From Halococcus saccharolyticus DSM 5350 (GTDB lineage: Archaea > Halobacteriota > Halobacteria > Halobacteriales > Halococcaceae): DNA of 53,680 bases. The DNA is taken from the NCBI RefSeq assembly GCF_000336915.1, contig NZ_AOMD01000027.1:46490-100169 (forward strand). Direction: 5' to 3'. Made by a program: the position numbers and the translations under genes. The stretch's first letter is position 1. Each line of letters opens with the position of its first letter. Positions 26,041 through 34,457 of the stretch are shown here, piece after piece. Below the pieces are notes generated by a model. The model saw only the letters and a program-made list of their open reading frames with translations, did no database searches and was not told the origin of the DNA.

Positions 26041-28212
26041 ATGACACTCGTGCTCCAGGCAGGTGAGACCGTCACCCGAGAGACGTTCTGGCTGATCGGT
26101 CCCGTCGGGAAGGCCCTGTTCTATTTCCTCACGGCGCTTGCAGTCACGGTCTTCCTGTATGGGGTCTACGAACGGTTCGCGCGGTACACCCGAGGAACCG
26201 AGGACGCTTTCTCGCGGCTCGACGACCTCCCGAATCGGATCGTGAGCGCCGCGAAGACCGTCATCACCAACGAGAACCAGTTCAATCGCGACCTCTACGG
26301 TGGGCTGATGCACGCCTTCATCATGTGGGGTTTCCTCACGCTTCTGATCGGCACCACCATTCTCGCGATCGACATGGACGGCTACCAGCTCGTCACAGGG
26401 CTGCTGGGCGAGACGCAGTCGTTCTTCGTCGGCGATTTCTACCTGTCCTACTCGCTCGTGATGGACGCGATGGGCTTTCTGTTCGTCATCGGGCTCGGAA
26501 TGGCGATCTACCGGCGGTACGTCGTCCGGAACGAGCGGCTGTGGGGCAAACACACCAGCGTCGAAGACGGGCTGTTCGTCTGGACGCTCTTCCTCCTCGC
26601 TGCCGGCGGCTATCTCGTCGAAGGAGTGCGGATCCTCGCGACCGGCTTTCCCGAGTTCGAGACCGTGAGCTTCGTGGGCTGGTTCGTCGCGCTCGTCCTC
26701 CAGGGAATCGGCGTCTCCGAAGGGTTCGCGACCACGCTCTACCCGGCGGCGTGGTGGTCGCACTCGCTGCTCGCGCTCGGCTTCGTGGCGTGGGTGCCCT
26801 ACGCCAAGCCGTTCCACATGCTGTCGAGTTTCGCCAACGTCGTCACGCGCGACGAGAAGGCCGGCACCCGGCTGCCCGGCGTCCCCGCCGACGCCGATCC
26901 CGACGAGATCGGCTTTACTGGGATCGAGGACATGTCGTGGCGACAGATGCTCGATCAGGACGCCTGCACCAAATGTGGCCGGTGTTCGTCGGTGTGTCCC
27001 GCGAAGGCGTCGGGCCGGCCGCTCGACCCGCGCGACGTGATCCTCGATCTCAAGAGCTACCGCGAGTCGGTGAACGCTGGCGGCGAAACCAAGGAAATCG
27101 TCGCCGACGGTGGCACGAGCGTGATCAATCCGCGCACGATGGAGTCGTGTATGTCCTGCATGGCCTGCATGGACGCCTGTCCCGTCGACATCGAGCACGT
27201 CCCGCAGTTCACCGAGATGAATCGCCGGCTCACCGAATCCGGCGAGATGGACGAGAACGTCCAGGAGACCATGATGGACATCTTCGGCCAGGGGAACTCG
27301 TTCGGGGACCCCGAGCGCAAACGTCCCGAGTGGACCGAAGAGCTCGACTTCGAGGTGCCCGACGCGCGCGATGAACCCGTCGAATACCTCTGGTACGTCG
27401 GTGACTACCCCTCCTACGACGAGCGAAACCGGCGAGTCGCCCGGTCGCTCGCCACCATCTTCGAGCACGCGGGCGTCGACTACGGCATCCTCTACGAGGA
27501 CGAACAGAACGACGGCAACGACGTCCGGCGAGTGGGCGAGGAGGGGCTCTACGAGATGCTCGCCGAGGACAACGTCGACGCCTTCGAGAGCTGCGAGTTC
27601 GACACCATCGTCTGCACCGACCCGCACAGCTACAACACCTTCTCGAACGAGTACCCCGAACTCGACGGCGTGGAGTGGAATCAGGATGGGGAAATCGACG
27701 TCCACCACTACACGCAGGTCGTTCAGGAGCTCGCGGACAGCGGCGCGCTCGATCTCAGAGGCACCGAACTCGATCACACCGTCACCTACCACGATCCCTG
27801 CCACCTCGGTCGGATGAACGACGAGTACGAGGCCCCCCGAAATCTCGTCCGGCGCACGGGCTGTGACCTGAACGAGATGCCCAGGAATCGTGCGAACTCC
27901 TTCTGCTGTGGTGGCGGTGGCGGCGGGCTCTGGATGGACTTCGACGAGGAGCCAAAACCCAGCGAGGAACGCCTCCGCGAAGCCTTGGAGGACACCGACG
28001 CGGGGGCTGCGGTCGAGAAGTTCGTCGTCGCCTGCCCGATGTGCATGACGATGTACGAGGACGGCCGCAAGACGGGAAGCTTCGAGGACGAGATCGAGAT
28101 CGTCGGGCTCTCGGAACTCCTTGCGGAGGCGATCGATGCGGGCGGGGCGGCAGGAGCAACGGCGGACGCAGACGCGGATGCAGAGACGGGCGCGGCTCCG
28201 GCGGACGATTGA
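26041..28212 (+). CDS. Membrane heterodisulfide reductase-like Fe-S oxidoreductase
   Basis: A 723-aa fusion of a membrane b-type cytochrome-like domain (residues 1-270, several helices with conserved His) to a soluble Fe-S part. Two ferredoxin-type clusters are seen: CTKCGRCSSVCP near 310 and CMSCMACMDACP near 371. Two CCG-type half-motifs follow, CHLGR near 590 and SFCCGGGGGGLW near 625. The layout is that of HdrD/GlpC-type proteins joined to an HdrE/NarI-like subunit. It probably passes electrons between the quinone pool and a soluble donor, perhaps beta-oxidation flavoproteins; the partner is not known. The C-terminal tail is a low-complexity Ala/Asp/Gly run. Confidence 0.85.
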   Translation: MTLVLQAGETVTRETFWLIGPVGKALFYFLTALAVTVFLYGVYERFARYTRGTEDAFSRLDDLPNRIVSAAKTVITNENQFNRDLYGGLMHAFIMWGFLTLLIGTTILAIDMDGYQLVTGLLGETQSFFVGDFYLSYSLVMDAMGFLFVIGLGMAIYRRYVVRNERLWGKHTSVEDGLFVWTLFLLAAGGYLVEGVRILATGFPEFETVSFVGWFVALVLQGIGVSEGFATTLYPAAWWSHSLLALGFVAWVPYAKPFHMLSSFANVVTRDEKAGTRLPGVPADADPDEIGFTGIEDMSWRQMLDQDACTKCGRCSSVCPAKASGRPLDPRDVILDLKSYRESVNAGGETKEIVADGGTSVINPRTMESCMSCMACMDACPVDIEHVPQFTEMNRRLTESGEMDENVQETMMDIFGQGNSFGDPERKRPEWTEELDFEVPDARDEPVEYLWYVGDYPSYDERNRRVARSLATIFEHAGVDYGILYEDEQNDGNDVRRVGEEGLYEMLAEDNVDAFESCEFDTIVCTDPHSYNTFSNEYPELDGVEWNQDGEIDVHHYTQVVQELADSGALDLRGTELDHTVTYHDPCHLGRMNDEYEAPRNLVRRTGCDLNEMPRNRANSFCCGGGGGGLWMDFDEEPKPSEERLREALEDTDAGAAVEKFVVACPMCMTMYEDGRKTGSFEDEIEIVGLSELLAEAIDAGGAAGATADADADAETGAAPADD

Positions 28213-28276
28213 GGCTGGTGACGGCGATCCACCGGACGGCCTGAAAGTATTTGCCGCGCGATGCCCCCGGATCGGT

Positions 28277-29479
28277 ATGATCGAGTATCGTCCCATCCCC
28301 GAAGCGGCCGAAGAGCGCCATCGGGCGATCACGGGCTACGCGTTCGACGCCGGGTCGGGACCGTACGACCCGGATGAACCGATCGACGAACGACGTCAAC
28401 GACGGTGGGCGTTCGGCGAGGATCGAGGGGTCTTCGACGGCGACGACCTCGTTGCTTGCGGGACCCACATCGAGTTCACCGTCCGACTGCGCGGCGAGTG
28501 GCTCCCGATGGCCGGTCTCTCGGGAGTGGCCTCGCCGCCGGACCGTCGACGTCAGGGGTTCGTCGGGGAACTCCTCGAAGCCTCGCTCCGGGAGTATCGC
28601 GATCGAGATTGGCCGATTGCCGCTCTCTGGCCGTTCAAACACGACTTCTACGCGCGCTACGGCTGGGCGACCGGTTGTCGGTATCGGACCGCGACCGTCG
28701 ATCCCGCGGCGCTGTCGACGGTGCGATCCGCCGCGGCCGGCGAGTTCCGGCGGATCGAACCCGAGGAGTACGCCACCTTGGAACCGGTCTTCGAGGCGTG
28801 GCTCGACGGCGTGAACCTCGCGACCCGCCGGAGCGACGACTGGTGGCGCGATCGAGTGTTTCAGAGCGACGATACGGAGCGATACTGCTACGTGTGGCTC
28901 CGCGAGGACGAGCCACGGGGCTACCTGCTGTACCGGATCCGGAATGACGACGACGGCCGACGCCTAGTCGTCGACGAAATGGCGTCCGCCGACCACGAGG
29001 CGTATCTGAATCTCCTGCGCTTCTGCCACGATCACGACTCCCAGGTGAACACGGTCGAGCTGTACGGCCACGATCACGACCGTCTTCTGGACGTCGTCAC
29101 CGACCGGGACGCGATCGAGGTCGAGATGGCTGCCGGCCAGATGGTTCGGATCGTCGACGTCCCGACAGCGCTCGAAGCCGTCCCGTACCCCGGTGTCGAG
29201 GACGCCACCGTCACCGTCGACGTCGACGATCCACACGCGCCGTGGAACGATGCGACGTTCGCGATTCGGGTCGAAGACAACGTGGCGTCCGTCGAACGCG
29301 TCGACGCCGAACCGGATGCGACGACCGACATCGGGACGCTCTCACAGCTCCTCGTCGGCTACTGCTCGGCCGAACATGCCAGAGTGGTCGGCGATCTCGA
29401 CGTGGATACCTCAGGGACCGCCGACGTGCTGGATCGGCTGTTTCCCGAGCACGAGGTGTTCCTCCCGGAACAGTTCTGA
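28277..29479 (+). CDS. Eis-like GNAT acetyltransferase
   Basis: A 400-aa protein with the Eis layout: an N-terminal GNAT domain (GLSGVASPPDRRRQGFVGELL near residue 78, the acetyl-CoA loop), a second divergent GNAT domain (about 140-280), and a C-terminal sterol-carrier-like domain. Eis enzymes acetylate amines, including aminoglycosides in mycobacteria; the natural substrate here is unknown. The start MIEYRPIPEAAEERH fits the family. An upstream open extension overlapping the Fe-S gene is not used. Confidence 0.85.
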   Translation: MIEYRPIPEAAEERHRAITGYAFDAGSGPYDPDEPIDERRQRRWAFGEDRGVFDGDDLVACGTHIEFTVRLRGEWLPMAGLSGVASPPDRRRQGFVGELLEASLREYRDRDWPIAALWPFKHDFYARYGWATGCRYRTATVDPAALSTVRSAAAGEFRRIEPEEYATLEPVFEAWLDGVNLATRRSDDWWRDRVFQSDDTERYCYVWLREDEPRGYLLYRIRNDDDGRRLVVDEMASADHEAYLNLLRFCHDHDSQVNTVELYGHDHDRLLDVVTDRDAIEVEMAAGQMVRIVDVPTALEAVPYPGVEDATVTVDVDDPHAPWNDATFAIRVEDNVASVERVDAEPDATTDIGTLSQLLVGYCSAEHARVVGDLDVDTSGTADVLDRLFPEHEVFLPEQF

Positions 29480-29611
29480 GAGGTGCGCCAATCACGACCG
29501 TCTCACTCCACGCGCACTGATCGGACGTGGTCGACACCACCGATTCCGACGATGGGTGCTCACGTGAGATCGATCGACACCCAATATCGTGGCAACTGGT
29601 AACAAGAGCTA
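29480..29611. other. Non-coding stretch before the RNA candidate
   Basis: Part of the 354-base gap between the acetyltransferase and the MuF-like gene. The open frames here lack haloarchaeal codon character. The only element seen is a CAATATCG sequence near 29580, a possible TATA box for the downstream RNA candidate. Confidence 0.4.
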
Positions 29612-29737
29612 AGCAAGTCGGCCGACATAGTGGCTCGTGCAGGCGTGTTGCCTGTGCTACGCTCGGCCAACACGGGACCACCGAGCGTGGGAGCATACGC
29701 GAACCATGGGCCGGGGGAGGGCGACCGGCCCATTTTC
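29612..29737 (+). ncRNA. Candidate structured RNA with terminator-like 3' end
   Basis: Within about 125 bases there are four consecutive foldable elements: GTCGGCCGAC near 29617; CAGGC/GCCTG near 29640-29654; a long stem ACGCTCGG/CCGAGCGT (29659-29666 with 29681-29688), extended by GTGCT/AGCAT after a 3-base bulge; and ATGGGCCGG/CCGGCCCAT (29706-29714 with 29725-29733) followed by a T run. The last resembles a hairpin terminator. A TATA-like element lies about 26-30 bases before the proposed 5' end. No known RNA family is recognised. Confidence 0.35.
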
Positions 29738-29833
29738 ATCGTTGAGTCCGGAGTCATTGATCCCATATTGAGATTCAGTACGGAGATGTCGAGAGCATCT
29801 ACAGGCTGCACGTCTGAGTCTCCACAGAACGGA

Positions 29834-30382
29834 TTAACTATCTGAAGAAGGGACTATCGTATGGGTACAATGCGGGTGTTCAGGGATCTTTACCTTTCCA
29901 TGGTAATCTGCTTGCCCGTACGTTCGTTCGAGTCTATCGAGCATGACTTCCACCTCAGCCTCGTCTCCTGCTAACCTGATCGTGCAGGATGAGTCCTTAT
30001 CCTCTTCGTCGGAATGAGGAATGAAGCAGCTCTCTTGCCCGTCTTCTTCCAATGCATGGAGAACAGCTTGATTGTAAAATCGACTAGCCTGCGTGCGCAC
30101 CAGCCTTTCGTCCCACCCCTTCGCGAACACCCGATTGTCATGAGCGTGAGGGGATTTCCCCTGTGGAAGCTCCGTGGAAACAGCTTTGAACGACTCTTCT
30201 AGGCCGATCTGTCCCTCAAAGAACTCACTAAGGATATCTCGTAGAGACTCTGTTCGACCATTGCCTTCGAGGGCCTTCCCATGGATAGAGTCGGTGTCGA
30301 CTAAGTCCAGAACTCTCCCTCTAAGATCTGGATTTTCGTCTACGGCATCTTGGATCTCATAGAAATTTTGTGCCCATCTCAT
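29834..30382 (-). CDS. Orphan MuF/gp7-like head morphogenesis protein
   Basis: A 182-aa protein on lower-GC DNA. The C-terminal half has the layout of the SPP1 gp7/Mu F family, minor capsid proteins that act in head assembly of tailed viruses: RTQASRFYNQA (Arg96-Thr97), two spaced cysteines (Cys119, Cys133), and a final PEHPHCTHTIVP (169-174), matching the family's RTE helix, Cys pair and P-x-HPxC-x-C/H ending. The N-terminal part, with LSEFFEGQIGLEESFKAV, also fits. The family assignment is my inference from motifs. No portal, terminase or capsid gene is adjacent, so this is probably a viral remnant. Confidence 0.5.
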   Translation of the reverse strand: MRWAQNFYEIQDAVDENPDLRGRVLDLVDTDSIHGKALEGNGRTESLRDILSEFFEGQIGLEESFKAVSTELPQGKSPHAHDNRVFAKGWDERLVRTQASRFYNQAVLHALEEDGQESCFIPHSDEEDKDSSCTIRLAGDEAEVEVMLDRLERTYGQADYHGKVKIPEHPHCTHTIVPSSDS

Positions 30383-30412
30383 ACTACTGTTCTATCTGTC
30401 AATATGAAACTC

Positions 30413-30426
30413 AGTAATTTATATCT
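30413..30426 (-). promoter_or_regulatory. TATA box of the MuF-like gene
   Basis: On the minus strand the sequence reads GATATAAATTACTG, a strong TATA box about 35 bases before the ATG at 30382. The promoter region is markedly AT-rich compared with the chromosome. Confidence 0.55.
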
Positions 30427-30508
30427 TGTGCTGAAATTTCATTCGATAGAGGCAGTGGCAGAGCCATCGCATCGAAATGGCTGTTGGCTATTAGTAGATC
30501 TCCGCTTT

Positions 30509-30527
30509 AGATCGCCAGGAGCGATCT
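30509..30527 (-). terminator. Stem-loop downstream of the 30579 gene
   Basis: AGATCGC/GCGATCT form a 7-bp stem with a 5-base loop, about 50 bases past the stop of the RarA-C-like gene and before the MuF-like promoter. Confidence 0.35.
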
Positions 30528-30578
30528 CAGGAAACCACGCGCATCATCAGGTCGTTCGGCTTGATCAGAGCCAGGTCG

Positions 30579-31367
30579 TCAGTCCTCGTCGTTAGTCGAG
30601 TCGTCGGGACCGGGTTGCTCGGGTTCGGCCCAGCGGTCGTCGGGATCGACCGGCGCAAGCGCGTGCGATCGCTCGGCGTCGCTGTACGACCGATCGGCGA
30701 GCGCCAAGCTCCGGCGTCGCCACCGCTTGCTCAGCTCCGGCTCGCCCGTCGGGCCGACGCGCGCGCCGTGGACGGTGAAGTACCGGCCGTCGCGGCCCAT
30801 CTTCTTGCCGTCGTAGGTGTGCTGGTCGAAGATCACGTCGAACGTGTCGCCGGGTTCGAGGTCATCGACCGGAAAGTCGTGGGCCGGCTCGCGGCCCGCT
30901 TCGCGCGCTGCGGCCCGTTCCTCGGCGACCCGCTCGAAGTACTCGTTGGCGTAGGTGGCCTCACGGGTCGAGGTGGCCCGGGCGGCGGCGAGCGCCGCGT
31001 GGATCCCGCAGAGTCGCCCCTCCCAGCCGTCGTCGTCCCAGCGTTCGGTCGCGAGTCGCTCGTAGCGATCGATAGTGAGGACGACGTCCGCGCCCGCTCG
31101 CAGGTCTTCGACGACGTAGAGCGCGAGCCGGTCCCAGAGGTTCCACGCGTATCCCGAGCGGACGAGTTCCCACGCCGCCCACGCCGCACACTCCTCGTCC
31201 GAGCGCCGCACAGCCTTCTGGAGCAGGCTCGTGACGTCGTATCGGTTGTACCCACCTTTGGTTTCGTGCTCGCCGAGTTCGTCACCGAAATCGTTGGTCG
31301 CGTGCTCGTCCGGATCGCGCGTGTCGGCCTCGCTGCCGCCGAGCGTGGCCTGTTTCCCGTCGCCCAT
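30579..31367 (-). CDS. RarA/MgsA C-terminal-domain-like protein without ATPase
   Basis: A 262-aa acidic protein. Residues about 32-100, GGYNRYDVTSLLQKAVRRSD followed by a helical stretch to YVVEDL, resemble the tetramerisation/helical domain at the C-terminus of RarA/MgsA (WRNIP1), where the motif is YDLISALHKSVRGS. The AAA+ motor is missing. The C-terminal half is hydrophilic with DQHTYDGKKMGRDGRYF. It may bind DNA clamp-loader-like partners or be a domain-only derivative; this is inferred. The ATG at 31367 (MGDGKQATL) is chosen over a longer frame. Confidence 0.6.
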   Translation of the reverse strand: MGDGKQATLGGSEADTRDPDEHATNDFGDELGEHETKGGYNRYDVTSLLQKAVRRSDEECAAWAAWELVRSGYAWNLWDRLALYVVEDLRAGADVVLTIDRYERLATERWDDDGWEGRLCGIHAALAAARATSTREATYANEYFERVAEERAAAREAGREPAHDFPVDDLEPGDTFDVIFDQHTYDGKKMGRDGRYFTVHGARVGPTGEPELSKRWRRRSLALADRSYSDAERSHALAPVDPDDRWAEPEQPGPDDSTNDED

Positions 31368-31465
31368 GACCGTAGCGGAGGCACGGCGCACACATGTGCG
31401 TACCCATCCGAAGCTGTCACGTGCAGTAGATTGAAGGTACTCCCCGTTCGAACACAACTATTCAG

Positions 31466-31735
31466 ATGGCGGACGACGTGCTCATCGCGGCCGATCATCC
31501 GTGTCCGGACTGCGGCTCGACCACGGCGACCGACCGCGAAACCGAGGAGTACGTGCTCGAAGACGGCACCCAGCGTCGCATGACGTTCTGTACGGCGTGT
31601 GCCACCGAGGACAGCGACGGCACGCTTCGGTACGAAGTCATCGCCGAGGAGTTCGTTCGCACTGAGATCGGCCGAGCGATGTGCGACGACTCACGGACCG
31701 GACAGTCCGCTGCCGACCGCACTGACGGACGGTAG
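31466..31735 (+). CDS. Small zinc-ribbon protein, 89 aa
   Basis: The N-terminal half holds CPDC (13-16) and CTAC (about 42-45), a four-Cys zinc ribbon around GSTTATDRETEEYVL. The C-terminus is hydrophilic with an additional Cys. There is no further recognisable domain. It is divergent from the RarA-C-like gene with a 98-base shared upstream region containing the palindromes CACATGTG and CACGTG. Function unknown. Confidence 0.6.
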   Translation: MADDVLIAADHPCPDCGSTTATDRETEEYVLEDGTQRRMTFCTACATEDSDGTLRYEVIAEEFVRTEIGRAMCDDSRTGQSAADRTDGR

Positions 31736-31902
31736 CGCTGGCCGTCGGCGAACGATCGCGGTCGAAAGGCGTCCGGTCGATCGTTTGGACCCCACACGCA
31801 CAGACAGCAACGGCTACGCCGAGACTGTTACCGAGGTTCAAGTGAGGGGTTCGTCCACGACAGACGGAGAGCGAACAGCACGTCGAGAGTAAGTCATATG
31901 AT

Positions 31903-31931
31903 AACGCCCGACATATCTTGCAAAGGGCGTT
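31903..31931. other. Inverted repeat upstream of the Tat-protein gene
   Basis: AACGCCC and GGGCGTT are separated by 15 bases, followed by a pyrimidine-rich TCTTTC. This could be a terminator for the 31466 gene or an operator for the 31996 gene. Little else is visible in the 260-base gap. Confidence 0.3.
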
Positions 31932-31995
31932 CTTTCAACAAGAATCTAGATGACTAGCCCTGAGAGATACAACCTCAGAAGAGTTGTTGAGATGT

Positions 31996-32637
31996 ATGAC
32001 GGAAAGCGACGATAGCGGCAATCGAATCGATCGGCGTGGACTGCTCCGACGGATCGGGGCGCTCGGCGTCACCGGTGTGGTCGGGGTCGGTGGGTTCCAG
32101 TTCTTCGCAACGGAGCCGGTCTTTGCGCTCGAAAAGGAGACGTTCACGGCAGCCGACGTGAGCATCGACTCGGCGGACGGGACGATCGACGACATCTGGT
32201 TCCAGCCCGAACTCACCTACTCGTGGGGCGACCTCGACTCGTCGCCACACACGCTGAAGTTTACCCTCTCGACGGAGGGCCCCGATGGCGGGTACTTCGA
32301 GAAGGTCGGCAGCGAGTCCAAGTACAACGAGGCGCTGGAGGACGGGAAATCGGCATCGGGTAGCTATGATTTCCAGAACGAACTCAGCCTGATCGAGAAC
32401 ACGTCGTGGTACAAATCCGCCTTCAGTGCCGATGGAGACGGTGAGAGCAAGGTGGTCGATCTGACGGTCCAAGTGAAAGCCGAGCTCGCCACGAACGACG
32501 GAACCACCCACACGGACACCAAGGAAGCCCCGTTCAGCATCAACGTCACCAATAGACAGGTGAAGTTCGGCAACCAAGGGGGAAGTGGCTCCGGCAGCGG
32601 CGGCGTCGGCGGGATCGCCGGCACTGGCGGTAACTGA
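31996..32637 (+). CDS. Tat-exported protein of unknown function
   Basis: A 213-aa secreted protein. The N-terminus has a twin-arginine signal (DRRGLLRRIGALGVTG, then a hydrophobic stretch to about residue 40), so it is exported folded. No lipobox Cys follows. The body is beta-rich and acidic with a pattern suggesting an immunoglobulin-like fold, and the C-terminus is a Gly/Ser tail (GGSGSGSGGVGGIAGTGG). I recognise no family. The ATG at 31996 is preferred to a TTG four codons upstream. Confidence 0.7.
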   Translation: MTESDDSGNRIDRRGLLRRIGALGVTGVVGVGGFQFFATEPVFALEKETFTAADVSIDSADGTIDDIWFQPELTYSWGDLDSSPHTLKFTLSTEGPDGGYFEKVGSESKYNEALEDGKSASGSYDFQNELSLIENTSWYKSAFSADGDGESKVVDLTVQVKAELATNDGTTHTDTKEAPFSINVTNRQVKFGNQGGSGSGSGGVGGIAGTGGN

Positions 32638-32736
32638 TCGCGTTCGGCGAGGTCGTTGTCACCGCCGTGAATCGTTTCGATCGACTGGATCATCGCGAGG
32701 TTTCCGGGCTCTGAAACGATCTGCGCCCGAACTGCC

Positions 32737-33264
32737 TCAGAACGCGATTTCGATCACGCCGAGCGCGATCGCCGCGAGCGCCGTCTCGAACACCACCGTA
32801 CCGGCAGCCGAGAGGACGACGAACGTCCGGGTCCGCATCTCGGCGAACCCAGCGGGGACGGTGAGCATCCCCCGGGTAAAGAGAAGGGCGTTGCTCACCG
32901 GAACGACGATCGGGCCCCAGCGGTCGAACCAGCCGTCGAAGGTGGCGAGGCGCTCGTCGCTCACCCGGAACCACCGCTTTTCGAGGAGCCACTCCCGGCC
33001 GCCGCGCTTCGCGAGCACGAACAGCGCGACCTGGCCGATCGTCGCGCCGATCACCGCGACACCGATGATGGCGGCGACGTCCGTCACTGTGCTCCCCATG
33101 AGGCCGATCGAGACCGGGACGATCGCCTCGCTCGGCATGAAGTACATCAGCATGGCTCCTTCGAGCACGAACACACAGAGGAGGGCGAGTAGCGCGTACT
33201 CCGAGTCGAGCAGGTCCCGGAGGGTAGCGGGCATCTCCGCGATCTGGAGGACCGGAGCGGACAT
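32737..33264 (-). CDS. DedA/SNARE-associated family membrane protein
   Basis: A 175-aa membrane protein of the DedA (VTT domain) family, implicated in lipid transport across membranes. The motif FMPSEAIVPVSIGL near residue 43 (usual E-x-P), the GATIGQ region near 75, and R-x-G as FTRGMLTVPAG near 130 support this. It is shorter than the bacterial 200-220 aa because the N-terminus is compact. It is divergent from hemB. Confidence 0.85.
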   Translation of the reverse strand: MSAPVLQIAEMPATLRDLLDSEYALLALLCVFVLEGAMLMYFMPSEAIVPVSIGLMGSTVTDVAAIIGVAVIGATIGQVALFVLAKRGGREWLLEKRWFRVSDERLATFDGWFDRWGPIVVPVSNALLFTRGMLTVPAGFAEMRTRTFVVLSAAGTVVFETALAAIALGVIEIAF

Positions 33265-33354
33265 CGGCAGGGAGTTTGCCGGTAGCTCCTAAATCGTTTG
33301 CGTCACGCGTCGCTCACGAGAAGAGGTTTTGACGCTCGCGACCCCAGTCGGGGT

Positions 33355-34395
33355 ATGGATCTCACCCGCCGCCCGCGACGGCTCCGCCGCGACGGGCTCC
33401 GCGATCTCGTCAGCGAGACCACCCTGGCGGCGAGCGACCTGATCGCGCCGGTGTTCGTCGACGCCACCACGGAGGAGCGCATTCCGATCGAGTCGATGCC
33501 GGGCCACGAGCGCGTTCCCGTAAACGAGGCGGCTACGCGCGTCGAGGAGATCGCCGCAACGGGCGTCGAGAGCGTCATCGTCTTCGGCATCCCCGAGTCG
33601 AAGGACGCCCGCGGCACGCGCGCGTGGGCCGACGACGGCGTGGTCCAGCGCGCGCTCCGACGGATCACCGACGAAACCGATGTCTTCTGCATCACCGACG
33701 TCTGCCTCTGCGAGTACACCGATCACGGCCACTGCGGAGTACTCGCGGATGAGGCACGAGATCGGTGGGAGGACGGCCGTGCGGAGGCCGACGGCGGTGC
33801 GGCGGGGCTGCACGCACATCGCGAAACGGGGCTGACGGTCGACAACGACGCGACGCTCGACCTCCTCGGGAAGACCGCGACGAGCCACGCCGCCGCGGGC
33901 GCAGATATGGTCGCGCCGAGCAGCGCGACCGACGGGATGGTGGGCGCGATCCGGGCAGCGCTCGACGACGTGGAGCACACGGACGTACCAATCATGAGCT
34001 ACGCCGCGAAGTACGAGAGCGCCTTCTACGGGCCGTTCCGCGACGCGGCCGACGGCGCGCCCGCCTTCGGTGATCGCCGCCACTACCAGATGGACCCCGC
34101 GAACGCCGACGAAGCCCTTCGAGAAGTGGATCTCGACGTCGATCAGGGGGCTGACGTGCTGATGGTCAAGCCCGCGCTACCCTACCTCGACGTCGTCAGC
34201 GCGGTCGACGATCGGACCGACCACCCCGTGGCGGCGTACAACGTCTCTGGGGAGTACGCGATGCTCCACGCCGCCGCCGAGAAGGGCTGGCTCGATCTCG
34301 ACGCTGTGGCTCACGAGTCGCTGCTCTCGATCAAGCGCGCCGGCGCGGATCTAATTCTGACGTACTTCGCCGAGGACGTCGCCAAGCAGCTCTGA
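33355..34395 (+). CDS. hemB: Delta-aminolevulinic acid dehydratase
   Basis: Condenses two 5-aminolevulinate molecules to porphobilinogen in tetrapyrrole synthesis. The 346-aa enzyme has the metal-site cysteines DVCLCEYTDHGHC near residue 118, the Schiff-base lysines at YAAKYESAFYGPF near 222 and LMVKPALPYLD near 270. An insertion of about 25 residues (EARDRWEDGRAEADGGAAGL) follows GHCGVLAD, where most homologues pass directly to VDNDATL. The start is the ATG giving MDLTRRPRRLR. hemL lies 4 kb downstream. Confidence 0.95.
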   Translation: MDLTRRPRRLRRDGLRDLVSETTLAASDLIAPVFVDATTEERIPIESMPGHERVPVNEAATRVEEIAATGVESVIVFGIPESKDARGTRAWADDGVVQRALRRITDETDVFCITDVCLCEYTDHGHCGVLADEARDRWEDGRAEADGGAAGLHAHRETGLTVDNDATLDLLGKTATSHAAAGADMVAPSSATDGMVGAIRAALDDVEHTDVPIMSYAAKYESAFYGPFRDAADGAPAFGDRRHYQMDPANADEALREVDLDVDQGADVLMVKPALPYLDVVSAVDDRTDHPVAAYNVSGEYAMLHAAAEKGWLDLDAVAHESLLSIKRAGADLILTYFAEDVAKQL

Positions 34396-34457
34396 ACCCA
34401 GTGCGGGCCGACCGCGGCGGACCGAGCAGTTATGCCGCGAGCGACGATTGGGACGGT

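Noticed and set aside
29527-29811. Overlapping 72- and 83-codon frames on opposite strands
   Set aside because: Neither looks coding; the inverted repeats in the DNA explain the open frames better and suggest an RNA.
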